Shown here piece by piece: positions 36,434-45,300 of a stretch of DNA of 64,000 nucleotides. The stretch spans positions 372,001-436,000 of the forward strand of contig NZ_RBCI01000001.1 in NCBI RefSeq assembly GCF_003628535.1, in the 5' to 3' direction. The notes beneath the pieces were generated by a model that did not search any database, had not been told where the DNA came from, and saw nothing but the letters and a program-made list of their open reading frames with translations. The number at the start of each line of letters is the position of its first letter. Within the stretch, counting starts at the first letter, position 1. Source of the DNA: Flavisolibacter nicotianae (lineage in GTDB: Bacteria > Bacteroidota > Bacteroidia > Chitinophagales > Chitinophagaceae). Made by a program: the position numbers and the translations under genes.

Positions 36434-36739
36434 ATGAAACTGATTCGCCGCATACCGCCTTTCTTTCGCAACAAATACCTGCTTACCCTGGCCGGCTTTG
36501 TGGTGTGGATTCTCTTTTTTGACAAAAACGACCTCTTTACCCAGATGGAGCGAAACCGCAACCTGCGGGAAATTGAAAAGAGCAAAGAATACTACACGAA
36601 AAAGATCGAGGAAAGCAAAAAATTCTCCGAAGACATCCAGTCCAATGCGGCCGCCATTGAAAAATTTGCCCGGGAAAAATACCTGATGAAGCGGGAGAAC
36701 GAGGACCTTTTTCTCGTGCAAAAAACCGGCAAGCAGTAA
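36434..36739 (+). CDS. FtsB/DivIC-type septum formation initiator protein
   Basis: 101 residues from the ATG at 36434; the frame further upstream crosses the inverted repeat. A basic N-terminus (KLIRRIPPFFRNKYLL) is followed by one membrane helix (TLAGFVVWILFF), then a coiled coil (QMERNRNLREIEKSKEYYTK to KKFSEDIQ) and the end AIEKFAREKYLMKRENEDLFLV, the typical DivIC/FtsB tail. Such proteins join the divisome with FtsL and FtsQ. Placement after eno is common in Bacteroidota, which supports the call. TAAATTTA at 36409-36416 is a possible -7 element. Confidence 0.82.
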   Translation: MKLIRRIPPFFRNKYLLTLAGFVVWILFFDKNDLFTQMERNRNLREIEKSKEYYTKKIEESKKFSEDIQSNAAAIEKFAREKYLMKRENEDLFLVQKTGKQ

Positions 36740-36825
36740 TTTCTTTTCGCCACACAATAAGGGCTTTCTTTCTGCGTTTCTATGGGGTAGAATTTAACCT
36801 TCTCACCTCCTGTATAAGAAAGCCT

Positions 36826-37059
36826 ATGCACAATTTTTCGCCAGAGGACTTACTCCTTTATCTATACAAAGAGTCTTCCCCTGAACAACGAACCGCCATC
36901 GAAGAGGCGCTGAAGAATGACTGGACGTTACGTGAAAAACTGGCTGTCCTCAAAACGGCTATGGAACGTCTGAACCAACTCACGGTTTCGCCGCGAACCG
37001 AAGTCGTGCTGAATGTTTTAAAATATGCGGCGGCCCAACAAGCTGTCAAAACATCCTAA
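36826..37059 (+). CDS. Small helical protein of unknown function, 77 residues
   Basis: MHNFSPEDLLLYLYKESSPE, then AIEEALKNDWTLREKLAVLK, then AMERLNQL. The opening resembles the N-terminal helical module of anti-sigma-like proteins (compare LLLYLDNELPAAGKKAVEER in the gene at 21160). It is all helix, with no membrane segment, so it would be a soluble, free-standing version of that module. It lies 86 bases after the FtsB-like gene and 25 bases before nth. Function unknown. Confidence 0.7.
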   Translation: MHNFSPEDLLLYLYKESSPEQRTAIEEALKNDWTLREKLAVLKTAMERLNQLTVSPRTEVVLNVLKYAAAQQAVKTS

Positions 37060-37084
37060 TCCCTCCCTGCTTACCTTAGCGGCA

Positions 37085-37744
37085 ATGACCCGCAAAGAAC
37101 GATTCGACGCTTGTGTAGCTTATTTTCAAAAAGCTTTACCCGACGCAGAAACAGAGCTGACTTTCGGCAACACCTACGAACTATTGGTGGCAGTGATCCT
37201 GTCGGCACAATGCACCGACAAGCGTGTCAATATGGTCACGCCGGACCTTTTCCGGACGTATCCCGACATTCCTTCGCTGGCCAAAGGAACGTACGATGAC
37301 GTGTTTGCGCTGATCAAAAGCATTTCGTTTCCCGGCAACAAAAGCCGTCACCTGCTTGGCATGGCCCAAATGGTGGTGGAAAAATTTGGCGGCGAAATTC
37401 CCATGACAGTGGAAGAACTGGTACAGTTGCCCGGTGTGGGCAGAAAAACAGCCAATGTGATCACGTCGGTTGTGGACAAACAGCCCAATATGGCGGTGGA
37501 TACCCATGTATTCCGGGTCTCGGCGCGGATCGGGCTGACAATCGGCGCCAAAAACCCCTTGCAGACCGAAATGCAACTGATCAAATTCATTCCCAAAGAC
37601 CTTGTTTATATTTTTCACCACTGGCTGATCCTGCATGGCCGCTATGTCTGCGTGGCCCGTAACCCCAAATGCAACGAGTGTGGATTGCGGCCTATGTGTA
37701 AATTTTACCACTCAACCATTTTAAAGCAAAAAAAGGTTTCCTGA
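37085..37744 (+). CDS. nth: Endonuclease III (DNA glycosylase/AP lyase)
   Basis: 219 residues from the ATG at 37085. It removes oxidised pyrimidines and cuts abasic DNA. The helix-hairpin-helix is LPGVGRKTANVI with the Schiff-base Lys121, and the catalytic Asp139 is in AVDTHVFRVSARIG. The iron-sulfur loop has the standard C-x6-C-x2-C-x5-C spacing (Cys189, 196, 199, 205). The LSAQCTDKRVN motif near residue 40 is typical. A longer frame to 37025 overlaps the preceding gene and has no protein character. TACCTTAG (37072-37079) may be its -7 element, giving a very short leader. Confidence 0.95.
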   Translation: MTRKERFDACVAYFQKALPDAETELTFGNTYELLVAVILSAQCTDKRVNMVTPDLFRTYPDIPSLAKGTYDDVFALIKSISFPGNKSRHLLGMAQMVVEKFGGEIPMTVEELVQLPGVGRKTANVITSVVDKQPNMAVDTHVFRVSARIGLTIGAKNPLQTEMQLIKFIPKDLVYIFHHWLILHGRYVCVARNPKCNECGLRPMCKFYHSTILKQKKVS

Positions 37745-37848
37745 CGGGCCAAAATCCTGAATTGTTTAATAGATTTAATGGAAAGTTGGCCGATCGCAGC
37801 CAGTTTGGCGTAGAGGTTGATTATTATACCACGAACGTTAAACATTCC

Positions 37849-40230
37849 ATGACATCCGTTTCAAACACATATGCTGGCTTTAATTCCGTACTATCGCTGA
37901 AACCCCTGGTGACCGTATTGAACCGCCTGGTGGCCGAGGACAAGCCCGGCGCCAAAAAGCTGTACCAGCACATTCTTAGCGAAATCGAAAGCAAACCCGA
38001 ATTGCTGCAGCCTGTTGGCGACACCAGCCTCCTGAAAAAACACGAAGAATTGGTGGAAGCGTTGCTGGCCACGATTTTTACGCCGTCAACCTCCGGCAAC
38101 CAGGGCCTGTACGCCATCACCTTTCCGTTTAGTTCCGAAACCATCTATGCTTCGCCGGGGTTCAAAAAGATTTTTTTGAAGGAGGGCAATGCGATCAATG
38201 TTCCCGACCGCCGGACGACTGTCGACATCACCCGGGCCAGTTTGTCGCTGGCCTATAATGTAATTCTCCGCAAATTATATGGCTTTACCGTGCCGGTCAC
38301 GGCAACCTCCGTTCACGCCTTCCTGGAAGAAGACGGTATCCTGACCAAGTATTATGAACTGAAGCTGAACGCCGAATTTGTGGACGTAAAATGCATCAAC
38401 GAAAACTATTCGCTGCCCGAATCCTTCTCGCCACAACGGTCGCTGGAAGTGGACGAGCTGCGGGAAATTTTTCCGTTGGAAAATTTCCAGTTCGAAGGCA
38501 TGGTCGTGATCGATGTCAACGATGTGACGCAAGACCAGATCACCAACGAGATCAAAAACGCCCTGCTTAACTTCAATGCCTTTACCGACGTAGAAGTATA
38601 CGACGAGTTGCAGCACCACGTGCAAAGCCTAATCCGGCTTCACGGTGTAAAAATTGGGATTACCCCCTTCTTCCGGAAAAACAACTATTATTTTTATACC
38701 GAAACGCATTACCGGAACAGTCTTCTGTTCAAGAACCCGGAGGTCTTTCAACACAAAGACCATATCAGCAATTTGTGCCAGGAAATCTTTCGCAACAACA
38801 ACCAGCCGGTTTTATACAACACGCTAACCGGTCAAAATGCCCGGCAGAATGAGCTCCTGAAATATTATGTCAGTCTTGGCGCCAGCAGCCTGCTTCTTTG
38901 TCCGCTCAAATCCGAGGACGGTACACTGATCGGCCTTTTGGAAATCATGAGCGAGGAGGCGGGCAAGCTGCACTACCAGCACGTATCCCGCATCTTGCCG
39001 GCAATCGAGCTGTTTACGCTGGCGCTGAAAAAGACCAGTGAGAGCCTGCAAATGGAGATCGACAAAACGATCAAGGAACATTTCACGGCCATCCAACCGG
39101 CTGTGGAATGGAAGTTCACCGAAGCCGCTTTTCACTACATCCAGCACCGCCAGACATCGGAGATGGCGAAAATGCCTGCGATCTCCTTTACAGACGTCTA
39201 CCCGCTTTACGGTGCGATTGACATTCGCAGTTCTTCTGTGGAACGAAGCAATTCCATTCAACTGGATTTACTGGAGCAACTGACTCTTGCCGACGAGGTT
39301 TTAAAGAAGGCCTGCAAAGTGGTGGACTTTCCCATATTAAAGGAAACGCAGTTCCGGATAGAAAAATACATCAATGCCGCGTCGGATACGTTGCTGTCGG
39401 ATGACGAGATGCAGATCTATGATTTTTTGCAAATTCATCTCGATACCATTTTTCAGAACCTGCTTCAATTAAAGCCGGAACTGAAAAAAGCCATCAACGA
39501 TTATTTTGCGGCGCTTGATCCGTCACGCAAGATCGTTTATCATCATCGCAAACAATACGAGGACAGCATCACCCGGATCAATGATGCGCTGGACCGGTTT
39601 ACCGACCAGGAACAGCAAAACATACAGAACATTTACCCGCATTATTTTGAACGCTACATTACCGATGGCGTAGAGTTCAACATTTATGTGGGCCAGTCGA
39701 TGGCGCCGCACAAACCCTTCAGCGATATTTATGTGCGGAACTTGAAGCTCTGGCAGCTTACGTTTTTAACCAAGGCAGCCCGCCTTACCCATTCGCTGGA
39801 AAAACGCCTGCCACTACCCTTGCAAACCACGCAACTGATTCTTGCGCATTCCATCCCGCTGTCCATTTCCTTCCGTCGGAAAGAACGCAAGTTCGATGTA
39901 GATGGTGCGTACAACATTCGTTACGAGATCATCAAAAAACGCATCGACAAGGTGCACATCCGCGACTCGGAAGAAAGGCTCACCCAACCCGGCAAAATCG
40001 CCATCGTTTACTCGCAGCACAAGGAACTTCTCGAATACCTCGAATACATCGAATTCCTGCAGGGCGAAAAACTGCTGGGCGACAACATCGAGCATTATGA
40101 CCTGGAAGACACGCAGGGTATCAATGGCCTGAAGGCCGTGCGGGTCGATGTGCTGTTTGAGCCCGAACCGCAGCCTGCCTTAAAGGAAGGATTTGCCAAA
40201 CTGGGCAAAGAAGAACTGGCGAAGAAGTAG
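37849..40230 (+). CDS. Large GAF-like domain protein of unknown function, 793 residues
   Basis: I do not recognise a named function. The ATG at 37849 is preferred because TAGATTTA at 37770-37777 may be a promoter element and the earlier TTG adds non-protein-like residues. The N-terminal 300 residues have mixed alpha/beta character (GLYAITFPFSSETIYASPGF, LKLNAEFVDVKCINENYSLP, FEGMVVIDVNDVTQDQITNE). The middle has GAF-like features (NQPVLYNTL, ELLKYYVSLGASSLLLCPL, GTLIGLLEIMSEEAGKL, LPAIELFTLALKKTSESLQM). Then a long helical region, and an end with PGKIAIVYSQHKELLEYLEY. It has no signal peptide or output domain. It lies 105 bases after nth and is probably cytoplasmic. Confidence 0.7.
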   Translation: MTSVSNTYAGFNSVLSLKPLVTVLNRLVAEDKPGAKKLYQHILSEIESKPELLQPVGDTSLLKKHEELVEALLATIFTPSTSGNQGLYAITFPFSSETIYASPGFKKIFLKEGNAINVPDRRTTVDITRASLSLAYNVILRKLYGFTVPVTATSVHAFLEEDGILTKYYELKLNAEFVDVKCINENYSLPESFSPQRSLEVDELREIFPLENFQFEGMVVIDVNDVTQDQITNEIKNALLNFNAFTDVEVYDELQHHVQSLIRLHGVKIGITPFFRKNNYYFYTETHYRNSLLFKNPEVFQHKDHISNLCQEIFRNNNQPVLYNTLTGQNARQNELLKYYVSLGASSLLLCPLKSEDGTLIGLLEIMSEEAGKLHYQHVSRILPAIELFTLALKKTSESLQMEIDKTIKEHFTAIQPAVEWKFTEAAFHYIQHRQTSEMAKMPAISFTDVYPLYGAIDIRSSSVERSNSIQLDLLEQLTLADEVLKKACKVVDFPILKETQFRIEKYINAASDTLLSDDEMQIYDFLQIHLDTIFQNLLQLKPELKKAINDYFAALDPSRKIVYHHRKQYEDSITRINDALDRFTDQEQQNIQNIYPHYFERYITDGVEFNIYVGQSMAPHKPFSDIYVRNLKLWQLTFLTKAARLTHSLEKRLPLPLQTTQLILAHSIPLSISFRRKERKFDVDGAYNIRYEIIKKRIDKVHIRDSEERLTQPGKIAIVYSQHKELLEYLEYIEFLQGEKLLGDNIEHYDLEDTQGINGLKAVRVDVLFEPEPQPALKEGFAKLGKEELAKK

Positions 40231-40351
40231 GCGGTTCTCAAAACAAGATTGCAATTTCCCACACGGATTCAACTGCCCTGGCAACATCGTAAACTGTTGC
40301 CGGAAATCCTCTCAATTAATGTTCAGGATGGAAAGGCTTTCACAAGTGAAA

Positions 40352-40366
40352 GATGACGGATGACAG
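40352..40366 (+). repeat. Dispersed 15-mer GATGACGGATGACAG, copy A
   Basis: Identical to the copy at 49309-49323, and one mismatch from the arm at 36347. It lies in the 277-base gap after the GAF-like gene. Confidence 0.6.
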
Positions 40367-40507
40367 GTAGCGAAACGCCGTACTTTTCTCTGCAGCCAAT
40401 TGTTTTCGCCTGCGGTGATTGACCATCAACTTGCTATCCGGCCACGGATTATATGATCTATTTATTTAATTTTATTTTTACTATTTGTATCGAACTGTGA
40501 CCATGCA

Positions 40508-41572
40508 ATGAAAGCCTTATTCCGATGTGAAGTCGAATACCTTCCCAGCCCCCACCTGATGCAGGCCTATGCAGGTTTTTTCGACTTACAAAAGAAAGGC
40601 ATAGTGGACCTGCATATCTATCCAAAGAAAAACGGCAACATTCGCGAATCAATCTTTAGCGCAACCGTCAACGGGAAGTACAGCGTGGTGTATGATGCCC
40701 TGGACGGTATTTGTTGGATCCCCGAGGACAGGCAACAAAACCTGCTGTATTTCCAAAAGCAATGCAATGTTGATTTTTATTTCAAAAGAAGCTTTGACAA
40801 AGAACTGCTGGACTATGCGCCTGCCGGTTGCAAGGTTTTTCCTTTGGGCCTGAACTACCCGTTCCGCCCTGAAAAAAATTTGCTCTTTCTCTATCCAACG
40901 GCAAAGGGGAAAATCAGGTACTTTTTTGAATCAAACAACTGGGTCCGGAAAGCGCTCCACAAACCCATGTATGTATATGCAAAAGACTTCGAACACTATC
41001 CCCTCAGGCACAACGAAGACAAAATTCTGTTCATTGCAAGACTTTGGAATCCAAAGGAGGCCACCACCGAAGAAGCCAGGGAAGAAAGGCATCAAATGAA
41101 CCAATTACGGGTCGAATACATTCAAGCCTGCAAACGACATTTCGGCCGCTTGTTTACAGGCGGGTTGACGGCCGACTCCTTTACCAACAAATACCACAGC
41201 GCATGGGTGCTGCCGGCACACCTGACGGACAGGCACGCCTATTTAACCTGTATGAAAGAGCATTCCATCTGCATTGCAACGGCAGGATTGCACAGCTCAA
41301 TCCCCTGGAAAGTCGGCGAATTTGTAGCTGCCTCCCGTGCGATCGTTTCGGAACCGATGCACTTCGACGTACCGGGTAATTTTGCCCCGGACAGAAACTA
41401 CCTGATGTTTGAAAACAGTGATCAACTGCTGCTGCAGATTGAACGGCTTTTAAAAAACAAAGACCAGCTTTTGCGCCTCATGCAACATAATTTTCAGTAC
41501 TACCACAATTTTCTACGACCCGACATGCTGGTCTTGAATTCGCTTCGCACCGTTGTCCACAACGGCGAATAA
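40508..41572 (+). CDS. Glycosyltransferase-like protein, isolated
   Basis: 354 residues. The C-terminal half has a GT1/GT4-like end: HSAWVLPAHLTDRHAYLTCM, SICIATAGLHSSIPWKVGEF, VAASRAIVSEPMHFDVPGNF, then FENSDQLLLQIERLLKN and YYHNFLRPD. This is the donor-binding pattern of retaining transferases and related 'glycosyltransferase family protein' entries. The N-terminal half (MKALFRCEVEYLPSPHLMQA) has no clear acceptor-side motif. No sugar-nucleotide or polysaccharide genes are nearby. The 60 bases upstream are much more AT-rich than the rest of the window, which may indicate acquisition by transfer. The substrate is unknown. Confidence 0.65.
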   Translation: MKALFRCEVEYLPSPHLMQAYAGFFDLQKKGIVDLHIYPKKNGNIRESIFSATVNGKYSVVYDALDGICWIPEDRQQNLLYFQKQCNVDFYFKRSFDKELLDYAPAGCKVFPLGLNYPFRPEKNLLFLYPTAKGKIRYFFESNNWVRKALHKPMYVYAKDFEHYPLRHNEDKILFIARLWNPKEATTEEAREERHQMNQLRVEYIQACKRHFGRLFTGGLTADSFTNKYHSAWVLPAHLTDRHAYLTCMKEHSICIATAGLHSSIPWKVGEFVAASRAIVSEPMHFDVPGNFAPDRNYLMFENSDQLLLQIERLLKNKDQLLRLMQHNFQYYHNFLRPDMLVLNSLRTVVHNGE

Positions 41573-41716
41573 GATCCTGTTGACGCCATCGTTTTTACAC
41601 CGGCAGACAGGGCATTTACAAAGCCAGAACATCGCCTGGCCGGCAACACTGCATTCCAACAGGCAAGCAGCCGGACGAACACTTCGTGTCAACTGAAAAT
41701 ACTTGCCTGAACAGGC

Positions 41717-42163
41717 TTACCGGCGCTGAAAGGTATAGGTTATGTTGAACGTATTTCCGTTGAGATAGACCTGGTCTGTTCCCCGGAGCGTATAGTTATC
41801 AAATTGAGAGATGGCCAAATTCAACTGGTCGTCGGGCAGGATGATGTCCAGTTGCCGGTTGTTATTGGAAAGGCGCCATGTGATGTTCTGCCAGTATGCA
41901 TTACAGCCCTGTCGCATTTGCCCGGATCCATTCGCGTCGAAGGTGGCGACGATGTCCCGCTGGCAGGTGGTATAGCTGCCATAGAGATCCGTTTCCGTAC
42001 GGCCGTCGTTATTGAAATCATAAGCCCTGTCGGAAGTAATGCCCGTTACGACCCATGTGCCTTCCAGGCTTTGCTCGTTGGTGATGACATCGCTTTTTTG
42101 ACAACTCGTAAGGAAAAAAACGAGGAGAGCGGAAAAAGCCAGGAGGTAAATTTTCTTGTACAT
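41717..42163 (-). CDS. Small lipocalin-like lipoprotein
   Basis: 148 residues. Lipoprotein signal with lipobox FFLTSC (Cys21), then SLEGTWVVTGITSDRAYDFN, TTCQRDIVATFDANGSGQMR and CNAYWQNITWRLSNNNRQLD, ending in TLRGTDQVYLNGNTFNITYTF. The GTW motif and beta-rich layout fit lipocalin-like families (Lipocalin_4/DUF5004 type) common in Bacteroidota. It is probably anchored in the outer membrane facing the periplasm. The ligand is unknown. It is the only gene between the glycosyltransferase and the phosphoesterase. Confidence 0.75.
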   Translation of the reverse strand: MYKKIYLLAFSALLVFFLTSCQKSDVITNEQSLEGTWVVTGITSDRAYDFNNDGRTETDLYGSYTTCQRDIVATFDANGSGQMRQGCNAYWQNITWRLSNNNRQLDIILPDDQLNLAISQFDNYTLRGTDQVYLNGNTFNITYTFQRR

Positions 42164-42270
42164 ACGCTTGTTTTTAAGAGGTAAGAATCGCTGTCACTTA
42201 TCTTCTTGCCCAAATTGTGCCAGAGGAAAAAAACGGGTAAAAAACAACTGATTTTAATGTTTGTTTAAGT

Positions 42271-42299
42271 AAAAAAAGGAGAGCCCTTTGCTCTCCTTT
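42271..42299 (-). terminator. Terminator of the phosphoesterase-barrel operon
   Basis: AAAGGAGAG-CCCTTTG-CTCTCCTTT. On the minus strand it is followed by a T7 run (A7 at 42271-42277), 20 bases past the stop at 42320. Confidence 0.85.
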
Positions 42300-42319
42300 G
42301 TCACAAACACCAGGGTGTT

Positions 42320-45300
42320 TTAAAACCGGAAGCCGAGACTTACATAGGGCAATAGCTTTTCTTCGTTGGAATGTGCAACCGATACGGTAATCACCCAGCG
42401 CCGGATGGGGGCCAGCCAGATACCGCCACCATAGCCATCGTGCCAGCGACCGGATTTGTCGTTGTCGGCATAAACCCGTCCAATGTCGTTGAAGAATAAG
42501 AGGCCTAAAGAGCCCGGGAACAGATAGGTGTTGAAGTCGGCAAGTCGCAGCCGCAGTTCGGTGTTCTGGAAAAGCATGCTGCGGCCGGCAAAGCGGTTAC
42601 GCCGGAAACCACGAAGGTTGTCCGGACCACTGAGGTACTGCGCCTGGGGTATTTCGAATGCACCGTAATTCCTGGCCCAGCCAAGGCGGAAGCCGTAAAC
42701 AGCCGTGGGATTTTCTTTGAACGAGGCCAGGATGCTCAGGTCAAAATGTGCCTGGGTCAGGGGATTGCTTCCGGGTGTCAGGCCAAACAATTGTTTAATG
42801 CCGGCATCGAGCACAAGACCGCGGGTGGGCAGGTTGGGATTGTTGCGGGAATTGATATCAACCCTGGCCTCGGCACCGGCATACAGCTTGCGGTCGTAAA
42901 GACCATCCATGTCGACACCCGCGAGCTGGCCATTGCCTAAAAACTTGCCGGCGTTTTCTTTTTGCCGGATATGGAAGTACTGAAATGTAGGACCATAATT
43001 GATTCGCATCCACGACTGCAGGTGGCGGCGCAGCAAAACCGAAACGTTGCTAAACGAATAGCGGGCCCGGTAATACTGGTAGCCGCCCGGAAGCGTTTTG
43101 TCAAAAACCGTGTTGTTGCCAATGCCAAAGAAATTGGTCACGTTTACCGGTACCCGCAGATCGGCTCGCACCAGGAGGTCGTTGATTCCAATGACCTTTG
43201 TGAAATCGCCGTCGTAGGTAAAATAGTACGAGTTGGTGCGAACCGCATGCGCCGCCCGGATGATGTGCCGCGTGCTGTAGGGGTCTTTACGGAAGCCGTG
43301 CGTTACCCATTCGGCCCTGCCGCCCAGGAAAACGCCGTCATCGACATTGTACGTGACAGACAGGCTTGGCTTAAAATAGCCATAGTTGTAATAAATGCGG
43401 TTGTATTCGTTGTTCCGCGGATCGGGGCTGATGCGTTTGATAAAACCACCCTCGTTGCCGGCAAACCGGTTTTCCTCAAAGTTTACGTCGTATACCCTGA
43501 TGCGTTTGCCGGCGTTGCTTTCATTGGCAAAAACATCTTCATCGGGCCCGCCAATGATCCGGACTTTGATGCTGGTGCGTTTGTTGCCGCGTATCACAAA
43601 GCTGTCTTTTCCTTCCAGGCCGTAAACCTGGAGCTGCCGGGTCAGGCTTCCATCAAACTGGCGGTCGTAGATCTTGCTGCTCACGACATTGTTCTTGTCG
43701 ATTTTCTGAACGGTGACATGCAGCTTGTTTCCGGGTAATTTCTCCAGCACAAATAGCTCCCGCTGATTGGTTCCGACAACATTGACTTCTTTTGCCAGAA
43801 AATCGTAATAGCTTTTCATCTCCTGTTTGAAGTAAGTACGCCGGGCTTTTAGCTTCTTCACAATGTCGTCGTAATGAAATGCCCTGACCTCTTTGGGCTG
43901 CTGCGCCAGGGCTTGCTCTATCACCTTGTCGGTCATGCGTGAGAGAAAAGTATCTACCTGTTTGTCCCAGGTTTCCCAGGTCAGTTCGTTCAGGAAAAAG
44001 CGGTCGAAGTTCCGGGCTGGCTTATTAAATGTCCGGATATTGTAGGCTTTTTTATCAAATCCCTGCAGCTCCGGGACCAGCCAGGGGCTGCGGGCAAAAT
44101 AGGGAAGGATGCCCTGGTTGGTGAAAAAGATCTGGTCCTGGTCTTTGGGAATGGGGAAATAGATTTTCCCCTTGCCTGTGTCTTTCGAAGCCCAGTCCCA
44201 CTGCCCTTCGTGCCGGTCAAAGTCCATGTAAAAATTGTCGAGCAGGCGGGCCCGCAGCACACTCACCTGGTCGATATGGTCATCATTGTCCTTGGCCAGC
44301 TTTAACACGATCTCGTCCGTATTGTTTTTTTTCTGCACGCCTTCGGGATCCCGCTCTTCCATGATCACCATCGAATTTTGGAAGGTGGAACGGAAACGGC
44401 CCAACCGCGGATCATCGGGGATGTAAACCACCTTTTTGCGATGATAAGGCACGCCGGCCGCCCTGGCCATGGGCTCTACAGACAAGCTGCCAAACGGATA
44501 CGACGCCGAAATTCCCTGCGTGACAATGTCTTTGACAAAGGTTTCCCGCAGATCGGCCGGGATGGCTGCTTCCGGGTATTTTTCTACCGAGCGCAGAGAC
44601 CATTCCTTGCCGCTGGTGTCGGTCACACGAAGCGACTTCGTTTGCTTGCCGCCACCCAGTTTGGTTGGCTTTAAGCCACCCAGTTCTTTACCCACATCCA
44701 GCACGGGCACTCTAATCGGCGTCGTCCATTCCTGGCGGTAGTTTTCGCCCAAAAACAGTTTGCCCCAGCCCGACCCTTTCAGCTTTGGGTCGGCAGCAAT
44801 CAATACCGAATCCGGCAGCACCGGGATGCTGTCCTTTGAAATTGCTACCGGCGGTGCCGTAATGGTGGGCATGTCCCGCGCAAACGTGGGTGCCGACAGG
44901 TCTTTGCTGTGAATATTGTAAAACCGGGTAGTGACCTTTCCGCTTTTGTGTACTTCCAGCATCGCCAATCCGTTTTCAAGGTCGTTGAAAAGCAGGCGGC
45001 CGGCCCTGTTTTCTTTGACGCGGCTGGAGTAACTGCCCGCGCCACTGACAATCTGGTAAATCGTATCCTTTTGAATATTGCGCTGAATGAACTGCAGGCT
45101 GTGGTCGTGACCCGAGGCAATGATGGCATTCGGATGACTGCGAAGGGCTGCCTCAATCGCCTTGGCCATGCCCTGGTAAAGCGGGTGCCGCACATCCTGC
45201 AGGTTGCCGAAAACACCGCGTGTAATGGGATAAACGGAACCCAGCCCCGGCAGCGGGACCCACAGGTTTTTATTGAGTGCGGTGAGAGGAAAAATGTGTT

